Origin: an uncultured Alphaproteobacteria bacterium | GTDB lineage: Bacteria; Pseudomonadota; Alphaproteobacteria; RF32; CAG-239 | Direction of reading: 5' to 3' | DNA: 10,764 bases | Assembly: GCA_944392285.1 (NCBI GenBank) | Contig: CALXWF010000101.1 | Span: 1-10,764 of the forward strand | Part shown: positions 1 to 7,144 of the stretch, piece by piece | Layout: every line of letters starts with the position of its first letter | Numbering within the stretch: position 1 is the stretch's first letter | Translations under genes and position numbers: made by a program | Notes under the pieces: model-generated | What the model was told of the DNA's origin: nothing | Database searches by the model: none | Seen by the model: the letters and a program-made list of their open reading frames with translations, nothing else

Positions 1-676
1 CATCAATCGCGCTCGGTTTTTCAAGTTTAGAAATAAGTTTGGCCTTATCGCCGATGAGTTTTTTGGCCTCGCGCACATCATCTGCGGTTTGCACAAAAGA
101 CAAACCAATCCAGTCGACACCGAGTTTAAGAGCAAACTGGAGGTCATCACGGTCTTTTTCCGTAATGGCAGAAATCGGCAATTGCACATTGGGCAAGTTT
201 ACCCCTTTATGAGAAGACAAATAGCCACCGACCACCACCGTGGTTCTGGCCCAATGGTCATTATTTTCTTCAACCAAAAGAACGATATTGCCGTCATTGA
301 GCAGCAATCTGTCCCCGGGATTAATGACCTGAAAAATTTCTTTATGCGGCAGGCAGACACGGGTTTCATCACCGGGGGCTTTATCCATATCCAAAATAAA
401 ACTGGCCCCCTCGCGCAGATAAACTTCTTTTTTAATAAAATCACCTACTCTGAGTTTCGGCCCCTGCAAATCGGCCAAGATTGAAATATAGCGGCCTTTT
501 TCTTTTTCAAGCTTGCGAATAATGGCCACTCTTTCTTTGTGTTCTTCATGAGTTCCGTGGCTAAAATTAATTCTGAAAGCATCAGCGCCGGCGTCAATCA
601 ATTTTTCAATTTGTTCACGACTTGCCGAAGAAGGTCCGAGTGTTGCCAAAATATTGGTATGTGTTTGTTGCGGCAT
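1..676 (-). CDS. pyk: Pyruvate kinase, N-terminal part (3' end lies outside the window)
   Basis: Pyruvate kinase makes pyruvate and ATP from phosphoenolpyruvate and ADP in the last step of glycolysis (cytoplasm). The first 225 residues are visible. They carry the family signatures in order: FRINFSHG (residues 34-41), LADLQGPKLRVG (68-79, start of the lid domain region), LLNDGNIVLLVEE (125-137), GVNLPNVQLP (158-167), the TEKD segment (172-175) and SKLEKP (216-221), which holds the conserved active-site lysine. The family is usually about 470-480 residues, so roughly half is present; the cut is the window edge and no damage is seen. The ATG at 674-676 is preceded by a strong AGAGGTGG ribosome site and fits the usual N-terminus (TNILATLGPSS). 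It is divergent from gapR across 134 bp. The LADLQGPKLR wording, where many homologues have LDTKGPEIR, is typical of alphaproteobacterial enzymes. Confidence 0.96.
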   Translation of the reverse strand, partial: MPQQTHTNILATLGPSSASREQIEKLIDAGADAFRINFSHGTHEEHKERVAIIRKLEKEKGRYISILADLQGPKLRVGDFIKKEVYLREGASFILDMDKAPGDETRVCLPHKEIFQVINPGDRLLLNDGNIVLLVEENNDHWARTTVVVGGYLSSHKGVNLPNVQLPISAITEKDRDDLQFALKLGVDWIGLSFVQTADDVREAKKLIGDKAKLISKLEKPSAID

Positions 677-713
677 GAATCCACCTCTTTAAAGTTAAAC
701 CTTTTATAAGTTA

Positions 714-742
714 TATATAGTCGCAATAAGTTAATAACTAAA
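714..742 (-). promoter_or_regulatory. Candidate sigma-70-type promoter of pyk
   Basis: On the minus strand, TTTAGT (737-742) and TATATA (714-719) are separated by 17 bp, placing the start of transcription near 707 and leaving a leader of about 30 nt that contains the AGAGGTGG ribosome site. The surrounding spacer is very AT-rich, so chance matches are likely. A small palindrome, AGTTAATAACT (729-739), lies between the two boxes and could be an operator, but it is too short to be convincing. Confidence 0.4.
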
Positions 743-748
743 TAACGC

Positions 749-776
749 TTGAAAAAAAAACCTGTTTTGTTATTTT
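749..776 (+). promoter_or_regulatory. Candidate promoter of gapR
   Basis: TTGAAA (749-754) and TATTTT (771-776) are spaced by 16 bp on the plus strand, upstream of gapR. Transcription would start near 783, with a short leader carrying the AAAGAGGAG ribosome site. The match is moderate and the region is A/T rich. Confidence 0.4.
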
Positions 777-810
777 CATTGCAACTGCCATTTTGAAAGA
801 GGAGATAAAA

Positions 811-1068
811 ATGAGCGAAGAAGAAAAAAATGAAGTCGGCGGAATTGCCGCTGACCGCCTGCGTTCTTTAATTGAACGTATTGAACGTTTGGAAGAAGAG
901 AAATCGGCCATTGCCTCAGACATTCGCGATGTTTTTGCCGAAGCTAAATCTGCCGGCTTTGACGTAAAAATCATGCGTGCGATTCTCAAATTGCGCAAGA
1001 TGAACGCCGCTGACCGTGACGAGCAAGAATATCTGTTGGATGTATACAAAAAAGCTCTGGATATTTAA
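811..1068 (+). CDS. gapR: GapR-family nucleoid-associated protein (DUF2312 / UPF0335)
   Basis: This 85-residue protein matches the alphaproteobacterial DUF2312 family across its whole length. In Caulobacter crescentus the family member GapR binds overtwisted AT-rich DNA ahead of replication and transcription machinery and helps type II topoisomerases. Visible signatures are ADRLRSLIERIERLEEEK (about residues 14-31), a charged helix likely to form a coiled coil for oligomerisation, and GFDVKIMRAILKLRKM (about residues 49-64), the conserved basic part. ATG 811 is chosen because AAAGAGGAG ends 5 bp upstream; a longer in-frame TTG start at 793 would cover that ribosome site and add residues foreign to the family. 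The gene is single, followed by a hairpin terminator at 1090-1118. Family assignment is secure; the DNA-binding role is carried over from Caulobacter. Confidence 0.93.
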   Translation: MSEEEKNEVGGIAADRLRSLIERIERLEEEKSAIASDIRDVFAEAKSAGFDVKIMRAILKLRKMNAADRDEQEYLLDVYKKALDI

Positions 1069-1089
1069 GCACAAGCATTTCAGCAAAGC

Positions 1090-1118
1090 AAAAGCCCCGA
1101 AAACGGGGCTTTTTATTT
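1090..1118. terminator. Bidirectional intrinsic terminator between gapR and the chromate-transporter operon
   Basis: A perfect stem (AAAAGCCCCG, 1090-1099, with CGGGGCTTTT, 1104-1113) closes an AAAA loop. It is followed by T-rich sequence on the plus strand and by four Ts on the minus strand. It lies 21 bp after the gapR stop and touches the stop codon of the converging CHR gene at 1118, so it can end both transcripts. Confidence 0.9.
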
Positions 1119-1636
1119 TAGAGTTTTAAGACGATTCCCAAAACCGCCCCAAGACAAATATACAAAATCGGGCTACGCTTAAAATAATGAATAGCAGCAA
1201 ACATCAAAACACAAATAAACGCCGTTTTAACATCAAAGACAGCCAGTTTTGCCAACTGCCAACCGGCCGCCAAAATCAAGGCCACCACTGCCGGCCGAAT
1301 AAAATAAAAAATTCTTTGTAACAGCGGATGATTCCGATATTTTTGCAAAACTTTTGCCAAAAGCACAATAATCAGCAAAGAGGGCAAAACCAAGCCCAAA
1401 GTAGCGACGATTCCGCCGCCGATTCCCGCTGCGCTGAAGCCGGCATAAGTCGCCATATTCACCCCTAAAGGTCCGGGGGTCGATTCGGAAATTGCCACCA
1501 TATCGGTCAGCGTTTTAACATCAAACCAAGGATATTTTTCTGCCAAATCAAAAAGAAAAGGCAAAGTCACCAAACCGCCGCCGACAGCCAATAAGCCGAT
1601 TTTGAAAAACTCGGCAAACAACAACAAATATGTCAT
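1118..1636 (-). CDS. chrA: Chromate transporter (CHR family), second half-size subunit
   Basis: This 172-residue integral membrane protein is one single-domain (short-chain) member of the CHR ion-transporter family, whose characterised members export chromate. Signatures are FKIGLLAVGGGLVTLPFL (residues 11-28) and the STPGPLGVNMATYAGF motif (52-67), followed by several hydrophobic helices; the C-terminus ends in a membrane segment. Full-size CHR proteins fuse two such domains in about 400 residues; here they are separate genes. The start ATG (1634-1636) overlaps the stop of the upstream partner in an ATGA arrangement (1633-1636), so translation is probably coupled and the products probably work as a heteromer. 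The natural substrate cannot be read from sequence: chromate is the family label, and related oxyanions such as sulfate are possible. Confidence 0.9.
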   Translation of the reverse strand: MTYLLLFAEFFKIGLLAVGGGLVTLPFLFDLAEKYPWFDVKTLTDMVAISESTPGPLGVNMATYAGFSAAGIGGGIVATLGLVLPSLLIIVLLAKVLQKYRNHPLLQRIFYFIRPAVVALILAAGWQLAKLAVFDVKTAFICVLMFAAIHYFKRSPILYICLGAVLGIVLKL

Positions 1637-2169
1637 TTAATCATTCTCCGAAAAGGTATCAGCCCCAGAGCAAGCGCGGCCAAAACCACCATGGCCGGTG
1701 ACCAACCGCCGAATATAGTCAAGATTAATGCCGCCGCAAAAATACCGCCGCTTTTATAATCACAAATATTTTTTTTACCAAGCTCAAGCAGCATATCGGC
1801 AATCAAAGCCACAACCACCAATCTGATACCTTCAAAAGCGTGGGTAACATAAGCATTTTCCATAAACTGATTTAAGACGGCGGCGATTAACGTAATCACA
1901 ATCACCGAAGGGGTGACGATGCCCAAAGTAGCGGCAACGGCCCCGCATTTTTTTGCCAAATTATAGCCGACAAAGGTGGCAACATTAATGGAGATAATCC
2001 CCGGCGTGCATTGCCCGAGCGAATAATAATCCATCAAATCATCATCTTTGGCCCAAGCGCGTTTGCGCACGACCTCATCACGCAACAAAGGCAGCATGGC
2101 ATAACCGCCGCCAAAGGTAAACAGGCCGATTTTAAAAAACGTCCAAAATAACTGCCAATATATTTTCAT
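1633..2169 (-). CDS. chrA: Chromate transporter (CHR family), first half-size subunit
   Basis: This 178-residue membrane protein is the first gene of a two-gene CHR operon. It shows FKIGLFTFGGGYAMLPLL (residues 12-29) and GQCTPGIISINVATFVGY (52-69), the two CHR signatures. It parallels its downstream neighbour but clearly differs from it (CTPGIISIN against STPGPLGVN), as expected for a conserved pair of half-transporters; in Bacillus subtilis a comparable pair works together. ATG 2167-2169 is preceded by AGAGGTAA at suitable spacing. The gene is transcribed away from pntAA out of a shared 75-bp region. No chromate-responsive regulator gene is adjacent, so the trigger for expression is unknown. 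Confidence 0.9.
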   Translation of the reverse strand: MKIYWQLFWTFFKIGLFTFGGGYAMLPLLRDEVVRKRAWAKDDDLMDYYSLGQCTPGIISINVATFVGYNLAKKCGAVAATLGIVTPSVIVITLIAAVLNQFMENAYVTHAFEGIRLVVVALIADMLLELGKKNICDYKSGGIFAAALILTIFGGWSPAMVVLAALALGLIPFRRMIK

Positions 2170-2244
2170 AAATTACCTCTATGATTTTCAGATTTTATTT
2201 ATTATATTATAAAAATCTCAAACAAAGCGTTAATGAGGAAAAAT
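2170..2244. promoter_or_regulatory. Divergent promoter region of the CHR operon and the pnt operon
   Basis: The whole spacer between the two start codons is 75 bp and very AT-rich. Two overlapping ATTATA boxes (2201-2211) read as TATAAT on the minus strand and could serve as the -10 of the CHR operon. On the plus strand TATAAA (2207-2212 region) could serve pntAA. No convincing -35 partner was found for either, and no clear operator palindrome is visible. The two operons must share or abut promoter elements in so little space. Confidence 0.45.
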
Positions 2245-3360
2245 ATGATTATCGGTATTACAAAAGAAATCCGTGCCAAAGAAACCAGAGTTGCCGCCAC
2301 ACCGGAAACAATCAAAAAGATGACGGCTTGGGGCGCAACGGTTTTGCTTGAAAAAGACGCCGGAATTAAAGCCGGTTTTACCAATGAGGCATATCAAGAA
2401 GCCGGTGCCGAAATTATTTCTTCTGCCCAAGAGGTTTACCAAAAAGCTGATATCATCTTAAAAATTTGCGCCCCCGAGCCTGAGGAATTTGCTTATTTTC
2501 ACCCCGGGCAAATACTGATTGCCGATTTTAAGGCTCTGTCAAAACCTGAAAAAATTGTTGACTATGCCAAACTTAAGCTCACCTGTTTTTCGCTTGACCT
2601 TCTACCCAGAATCTCACGGGCACAGACAATGGATATTTTGTCTTCACAAAACAACTTAGCCGGCTATAAAGCGGTTTTAAATGCGGTCAATCTCTTGGGT
2701 AAAGCCGTTCCCATGATGATGACCGCGGCCGGCACCATCGCCCCGGCAAAAGTGCTGGTTTTGGGCGCAGGCGTTGCCGGATTACAAGCCATTGCCACCG
2801 CCAAGAGGCTTGGCGCTCAAGTCTTTGCTTCAGATGTCAGACCGGCGGTTAAAGAACAAGTGGAATCTTTGGGCGGCAAATTTTTGCAAGTTGAAACCGA
2901 TGCCGAGCTTGAAACCGCCTCCGGCTATGCCAAAGAAACTTCTGCCGATTATCAAAAACGTCAAACCGCCGCCGTGGCCGAACAGCTCAAAAAAACCGAC
3001 ATTGTCATTACCACGGCGCAAATCCCCGGCAAAGCCGCCCCGCGCTTAATCAGTGCCGAAATGTTATCCTTAATGTCCAAAGGCGGCGTAATAATTGACA
3101 TGGCAACAGACAGCGGCGGCAATGTTGAAGGAGCCATTGACGGCCAAACCATTGAAAAAGACGGCATCATCATTCAGGGCAACAGCAATCTGGCTGCCGA
3201 ACTGCCACAATCTGCGAGCCGTCTTTTTGCCAATAATTTATATAATTTTCTGGCTCCCATGTATCATAAAGAGCAACAAAAAATCAGCTTTGACTTTGCC
3301 GATGCCTTAATTAAAGCAACCTGCATCTGCAAAGACGGCCAAATTATGAAAAAGGAATAA
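2245..3360 (+). CDS. pntAA: NAD(P) transhydrogenase subunit alpha part 1 (domain dI, NAD(H)-binding)
   Basis: This 371-residue peripheral subunit binds NAD(H) and passes hydride to NADP+ on PntB, driven by the proton gradient, to supply NADPH. Visible features are the N-terminus GITKEIRAKETRVAATPE; the RQD loop PRISRAQTMDILSSQNN (about 121-137), in which R122, Q127, D130 and S133 correspond to the catalytic-loop R127, Q132, D135 and S138 of R. rubrum; the Rossmann glycines VLGAGVAGLQ (172-181, G174/G176/G179); and VIIDMATDSGGNVEG near residue 285. The length agrees with stand-alone R. rubrum-type PntAA (384 residues). ATG 2245 is preferred to ATG 2233 because the GAGGA ribosome site (2235-2239) lies 5 bp before it and MIIGITKE matches family N-termini; the upstream ATG would place the ribosome site inside the gene. 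It is followed 4 bp later by pntAB. Confidence 0.96.
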   Translation: MIIGITKEIRAKETRVAATPETIKKMTAWGATVLLEKDAGIKAGFTNEAYQEAGAEIISSAQEVYQKADIILKICAPEPEEFAYFHPGQILIADFKALSKPEKIVDYAKLKLTCFSLDLLPRISRAQTMDILSSQNNLAGYKAVLNAVNLLGKAVPMMMTAAGTIAPAKVLVLGAGVAGLQAIATAKRLGAQVFASDVRPAVKEQVESLGGKFLQVETDAELETASGYAKETSADYQKRQTAAVAEQLKKTDIVITTAQIPGKAAPRLISAEMLSLMSKGGVIIDMATDSGGNVEGAIDGQTIEKDGIIIQGNSNLAAELPQSASRLFANNLYNFLAPMYHKEQQKISFDFADALIKATCICKDGQIMKKE

Positions 3361-3364
3361 TGCC

Positions 3365-3658
3365 ATGGATTTTTGGATATTAATGACGGTTTTTGTTTTA
3401 GCCGCTTTTGTCGGTTATTTTGTGGTTTGGGGGGTTACTCCCGCCCTGCACTCTCCTTTAATGAGTGTGTCCAACGCCATCTCCGGCATTGTGATTATCG
3501 GCGCCTTAATCACCGCCGGCATCAGCGAAATGAACGCCGCCAAAATTTGGGGATTAGGCGCGGTCGTTCTGGCAGCCATAAATATTTTCGGCGGCTTTGC
3601 CGTTTCACAACGCATGCTCATGATGTTTAAGAAAAAAGCGCAAAAGGAGAAAAAATAA
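3365..3658 (+). CDS. pntAB: NAD(P) transhydrogenase subunit alpha part 2 (small membrane subunit)
   Basis: This 97-residue protein is the small membrane-embedded piece of the transhydrogenase proton channel, with three predicted transmembrane helices. Typical PntAB wording is visible: VWGVTPALHSPLMSVSNAISG (residues 21-41 region) and NIFGGFAVSQRMLMMF (about 75-90), followed by a lysine-rich cytoplasmic tail. In enterobacteria this segment is fused to the NAD-binding domain; the separate gene is the alphaproteobacterial arrangement. AAAGGAA (3351-3357) provides the ribosome site. The stop codon TAA (3656-3658) shares its last base with the ATG of pntB (TAATG), so the two are probably translationally coupled. 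Confidence 0.95.
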   Translation: MDFWILMTVFVLAAFVGYFVVWGVTPALHSPLMSVSNAISGIVIIGALITAGISEMNAAKIWGLGAVVLAAINIFGGFAVSQRMLMMFKKKAQKEKK

Positions 3659-5022
3659 TGCCCAATTCTCATCTGGCTTTTGCCTATCTGCTTTCAAGTA
3701 TTTTGTTTATCTTTTCAATCCGCGGACTTGCCTCTCCCGAAACCGCGCGCCGCGGCAATCTGCTCGGCATCTTGGGCATGGTTATTGCCGTTGCCGCCAC
3801 GCTTTTTTCACCCTTGGTTCATGAATATCTTTGGGTTTTGGCGGCTATCTTGTTGGGCGGTATTTTAGGAACTTTTCCGGCGCTTAAGGTAAAGATGACA
3901 TCTCTGCCGCAAATGGTTGCCGCTTTCAACGGCTTGGGCGGTTTGTCATCGGTTTTTATTGCCGTGGCCGAAATAATTTCAGGCGCTGACAGCTATCTTG
4001 AAACCTCTTTAGGGTTGATTATCGGCGCTTTGGCTTTTTCCGGCTCGGTAATTGCCTTTGCCAAGCTCCAAGGGCTTATCTCGCCCAAAGCATTGGTTTT
4101 TCCGCTGCAACAAACGCTGAACTTATTATTGGGGCTCGCCGTAATTGCGCTCTGCGCCTGCTTTGTAATCTTTGGTAATAAAGACCTGTTTTACGCTTTG
4201 GCGGCCTTGTCGATTCTTTTGGGCTTTTTATTGGTCTTGCCAATCGGCGGAGCCGACATGCCGGTTGTTATCTCGGTTTTAAATGCCTATTCCGGTTTGG
4301 CAGCCGTCGGCATCGGTTTTGCCTTAAATAATATTTTGCTGATAACCGTCGGTTCTTTGGTCGGAGCCAGCGGCGCCATTTTGTCTTATATCATGACCAA
4401 AGCCATGAACCGCTCGCTTAAAAATGTTATGCTCGGCGGTTTTGGCACCAAAGCCCAAACAGCGCAAACCACATCCCTTGAAGACCGTCAAGCCAAAGCC
4501 GGAAGCCCGGCCGACGCCGCCTTTATTATGGAAAACGCCGACAAAGTAATTATTGTTCCGGGCTACGGCATGGCCGTGGCTCAAGCGCAACATGTCTTAA
4601 AAGAAATGGCCGATGACTTGCACAACAAATATGGCGTTGAGGTAAAATATGCCATTCATCCGGTTGCCGGACGCATGCCGGGACATATGAATGTTTTGCT
4701 GGCTGAAGCTAATGTCCCTTATGAAGAGGTTTTTGAGTTAGAAGAAATCAACCGCGAATTTGCCACGGCCGACGTCGCTTTTGTCATCGGCGCCAATGAC
4801 GTAACCAATCCGGTAGCCAAAACCAACCCCGATTCGCCGATATACGGTATGCCGATTTTAGAGGTTGAAAAAGCCAAAACCGTGTTCTTTGTCAAACGCT
4901 CACTGGCCAGCGGCTATTCCGGCGTTGAAAACCCGCTGTTTTATGCCGACAACACCATTATGCTTTATGGCGATGCCAAAAAAGTAACGGAAGAAATTGT
5001 AGCAGTTTTGGAAAACAATTAA
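3658..5022 (+). CDS. pntB: NAD(P) transhydrogenase subunit beta (membrane domain plus NADP(H)-binding dIII)
   Basis: This 454-residue protein completes the transhydrogenase. About the first 265 residues form the multi-helix membrane domain (ends with GASGAILSYIMTKAMNRSL). The cytoplasmic NADP-binding domain follows with its full set of motifs: VPGYGMAVAQAQH (from about 300, the GxGxxxA fingerprint), HPVAGRMPGHMNVLLAEA (334-351), FVIGANDVTNPVA (about 375-387) and VKRSLASGYSGVENPLF (412-428). No key residue is missing. AAAGGAGAA precedes the start codon. The gene ends at 5022, and the convergent HExxH gene ends on the next base, leaving no room for a dedicated terminator; none is visible. Confidence 0.97.
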   Translation: MPNSHLAFAYLLSSILFIFSIRGLASPETARRGNLLGILGMVIAVAATLFSPLVHEYLWVLAAILLGGILGTFPALKVKMTSLPQMVAAFNGLGGLSSVFIAVAEIISGADSYLETSLGLIIGALAFSGSVIAFAKLQGLISPKALVFPLQQTLNLLLGLAVIALCACFVIFGNKDLFYALAALSILLGFLLVLPIGGADMPVVISVLNAYSGLAAVGIGFALNNILLITVGSLVGASGAILSYIMTKAMNRSLKNVMLGGFGTKAQTAQTTSLEDRQAKAGSPADAAFIMENADKVIIVPGYGMAVAQAQHVLKEMADDLHNKYGVEVKYAIHPVAGRMPGHMNVLLAEANVPYEEVFELEEINREFATADVAFVIGANDVTNPVAKTNPDSPIYGMPILEVEKAKTVFFVKRSLASGYSGVENPLFYADNTIMLYGDAKKVTEEIVAVLENN

Positions 5023-5574
5023 TTATAAAGCCAACAAAACGGCAACCAACAACACGCTGTAAAGCAACACGCCGCTGAAATACATTCCCGCGACCTTAAA
5101 GTCTGTTCGCGACGGAATGGCATTTTCAATAATAATTGTCTGCGCCAAAATATAAAGCGCATAATTAAGTAAAGTCGCCGGCATTATCGGCAAAATATAA
5201 CGGTTAATATAAAAACCGAGCGGCAACAGCAACAAAGGCGCCAAAGCGGCCGGCACGGCATTATAAAAAGTCACATTACGAAAGCCGACACTGCCCATAA
5301 CATAATTTCCGTTTAAATCGCGGCGTGGAAAAATGGTAAAATTACACGGGCGGGCATTTAAAAATCCCCCGACCAAAAAATGCATCAGCTCATGCAAAAA
5401 AGTTCCGGGAATATTCACCAAAGCGCTCAACCACATACTGCGATAAGTGGCATATTTCATGCGCATAAGCATCACCACCAGCAAAATCAAGAAAAAGCGA
5501 TTATTAAAAAAAGTCTGCAACAAAAAAGGGCTGTCTAAAAACGCCGTAATTTTATAATAAAGCCTCTCAATCAT
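5023..5574 (-). CDS. Small integral membrane protein with HExxH motif, M50-like putative metalloprotease
   Basis: I do not recognise a named family for this 183-residue protein. It is strongly hydrophobic, with likely membrane segments near 26-40, 50-70, 106-124, 133-150 and 163-183. GTFLHELMHFLVGG (57-70) carries the zinc-binding HExxH of metalloproteases inside a hydrophobic helix, as in site-2-protease-like (M50) enzymes. A proline-rich hydrophobic segment AVPAALAPLLLLPLGF (106-121) and IPSRTDFKVAG (153-163) follow; D158 is a plausible third metal ligand. The start codon is 1 bp after the tetR stop, with only a weak GGGTG ribosome site inside the end of tetR, so it depends on tetR transcription and probably on coupled translation. 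Zinc binding and proteolysis are inferred; the target is unknown. Its layout resembles that of the gene at 9385-10068. Confidence 0.75.
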   Translation of the reverse strand: MIERLYYKITAFLDSPFLLQTFFNNRFFLILLVVMLMRMKYATYRSMWLSALVNIPGTFLHELMHFLVGGFLNARPCNFTIFPRRDLNGNYVMGSVGFRNVTFYNAVPAALAPLLLLPLGFYINRYILPIMPATLLNYALYILAQTIIIENAIPSRTDFKVAGMYFSGVLLYSVLLVAVLLAL

Positions 5575-5575
5575 G

Positions 5576-6175
5576 CTACACCCTTTTCAAAACCGCCAAT
5601 CCGCCAAGATATGTATTAAGCAATAATTTGCACAAATTTTCTTTATTCAGCGCGCTGAAATTATCAAGCCCGGGCGTAATTAAAAATGAGCTTAAAGAAA
5701 ACAAAGCCAACCACAACACCTGCATAGACAACTTGCGTTCACGGCGGCTGAGTTGCCTAAAGATTTTGGCAAATTCTTTTTCCAATCTTTGCGGCACCAA
5801 AGCCAATTTGCGCCGATAAGCAAAAGGCAAAACTTTTGCCTCGGGCTTCAAATGTTGGTTATACAAAAGCATCCACAAGTTTGGATTTTCCAGCACAAAA
5901 CCGACAAATACATCCACATATCTGTTCAAATTTTTATAAGCACTGCTGTCGGGCAAAATCTTTTGAAAACGTTCTTCCAAAGCCTCTAAGGTTAAAATAT
6001 TCTGAGCAAAAATAAACTCATCCATATTGGCAAATTGATTATAAATCGTCCCCACCGAATATCCCGACGCCTCTGAAAGTTTGCGTGCGGTCAAAAAGGC
6101 GGTTCCTTTAGCGCAAACCAGCTCTCGTCCTTTTGCCAGAAGTGCACTGCGTATATTGTCTTTTTTATCCGTCAT
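5576..6175 (-). CDS. TetR/AcrR-family transcriptional regulator
   Basis: This 199-residue protein has a typical TetR N-terminal DNA-binding domain: an amphipathic helix (residues 7-22) and a helix-turn-helix at LTARKLSEASGYSVGTIYNQF (28-48), with SVGTIYNQF as the recognition helix and a following MDEFIF helix. The C-terminal ligand-binding half (about 60-199) is diverged and helical; the inducer cannot be predicted. ATG 6173-6175 has no good ribosome site, so expression may be low, as is common for repressors. It heads a two-gene transcript with the HExxH membrane protein (1-bp gap) and is divergent from the secreted-protein / Mur ligase / ldcA operon. By the usual TetR rule it should repress the divergent operon and itself through the palindrome at 6235-6253. 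Confidence 0.92.
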   Translation of the reverse strand: MTDKKDNIRSALLAKGRELVCAKGTAFLTARKLSEASGYSVGTIYNQFANMDEFIFAQNILTLEALEERFQKILPDSSAYKNLNRYVDVFVGFVLENPNLWMLLYNQHLKPEAKVLPFAYRRKLALVPQRLEKEFAKIFRQLSRRERKLSMQVLWLALFSLSSFLITPGLDNFSALNKENLCKLLLNTYLGGLAVLKRV

Positions 6176-6234
6176 TCTTATATAAGTTTAATAAAAAATT
6201 TGTAAATTTGCATTATGCTTATACCATAAAACAA

Positions 6235-6253
6235 AATTGAACACTGTTCAATT
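6235..6253. promoter_or_regulatory. Perfect 19-bp palindrome, candidate TetR operator
   Basis: AATTGAACA-C-TGTTCAATT has two exact 9-bp arms around a single central base. It sits in the 104-bp divergent spacer, 26 bp before the ATG of the secreted-protein gene and 59 bp before the tetR start. Size, symmetry and position are typical of operators bound by TetR dimers. Convincing -10/-35 boxes could not be assigned for either direction, so which promoter it blocks is open. That this TetR binds it is inference from proximity. Confidence 0.75.
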
Positions 6254-6279
6254 ATTTTTGCAAGATAAAGGATAAAATC

Positions 6280-7122
6280 ATGTTTTTAAGGGCTTTTCTG
6301 ATTTTTTCTGCCGCCATTTCAGGCATAAGTCCTGCCTTGGCGCAAGAAGAAGCAAACTTTTTTGAAGATATTTTAATCACCGAAGAAGTCAAGACCGATG
6401 ACAAAGCAGCAGCAGCCGCTCAAGATGCCAAACGCCTGCTGCAACAAAAACCCCAAAGCTTAAAAATTGATTTGTCCGAACTCCCCACCCTTAATGAACG
6501 CCCAAATGATACGAAAGCAGAAAAACTCTCTGATCCGGCAGATTTATCGGCGGCACCTTTTGGGCTGCTATGGGGCGCAAGCGTTGCCGACATCAAAAAC
6601 CTCGGTGTAACCCTACAGCCGACAGAATTAAAAGATTATGTCAACAGCTACAAAGCCTCTAACCTCCCCAAACCCTTAAAAGCCTTTCGTGAAGTTATCT
6701 TAACTTTCGGCGCCGATAATGAATTATGGCGCATTATTGCTTACGGCAACTTTTTGCAAGACACCTCCGACGCCGCACAAGTCACCCGCTTGTATAAAGA
6801 TTATTACCAACTTTTGGCTCAAAAATACGGCAATGCTCAAGAGTTTTTTACCCCTGCCCAAAAGATGGTTGAGAAACAAGTCAAGCAGCAAGGCCGTATG
6901 GAAACCGTTTCGGTTGCGGAAGCTCAACCCATCGGCAATCCGGAGTTTTTATCTCAGCTTCAAAGCGGCGAAGCCACGCTTTATGCCATCTTTGAGAACC
7001 CAAGCGTCGGCGCGTCATTAGCCGTAAACGTTGACGGCGACAATCAAAGTTACATTATTATTGATTACAAAAATTTAAACATCTTAAAACAGCGTCAGCA
7101 ACAAACGCTTGACGCCTTATAA
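6280..7122 (+). CDS. Secreted (periplasmic) protein of unknown function
   Basis: I do not recognise a named family. The 280-residue product begins with a clear Sec signal peptide (MFLRAFLIFSAAISGISPALA, cleavage predicted after A21 at ALA-Q). A low-complexity acidic and alanine-rich linker follows (about 22-90), then a folded domain from about 92 opening with APFGLLWGASVADIKNLGV, a pattern seen at the start of several periplasmic domains of unknown function. No lipobox cysteine and no transmembrane helix after the signal were seen. AAAGGAT (6267-6273) is the ribosome site. It is the first gene of an operon: the Mur ligase starts 22 bp after its stop. A role in sensing or handling cell-wall material is possible from context only. 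Confidence 0.85.
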   Translation: MFLRAFLIFSAAISGISPALAQEEANFFEDILITEEVKTDDKAAAAAQDAKRLLQQKPQSLKIDLSELPTLNERPNDTKAEKLSDPADLSAAPFGLLWGASVADIKNLGVTLQPTELKDYVNSYKASNLPKPLKAFREVILTFGADNELWRIIAYGNFLQDTSDAAQVTRLYKDYYQLLAQKYGNAQEFFTPAQKMVEKQVKQQGRMETVSVAEAQPIGNPEFLSQLQSGEATLYAIFENPSVGASLAVNVDGDNQSYIIIDYKNLNILKQRQQQTLDAL

Positions 7123-7144
7123 ACACAAAGCAAGAGGAAGAACT

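Noticed and set aside
89..484. A 131-codon plus-strand frame opposite pyruvate kinase.
   Set aside because: It is the shadow of a well-conserved pyruvate kinase reading frame on the other strand, with no ribosome site or family resemblance.
793..810. A TTG start for gapR that would add six residues.
   Set aside because: The extension covers the AAAGAGGAG ribosome site of the ATG at 811, and family members begin close to that ATG.
7109..7144. A TTG start for the Mur ligase that would overlap the secreted-protein gene.
   Set aside because: ATG 7145 has a good AGAGGAAG ribosome site and places the GISGSGMS motif at the usual distance from the N-terminus.
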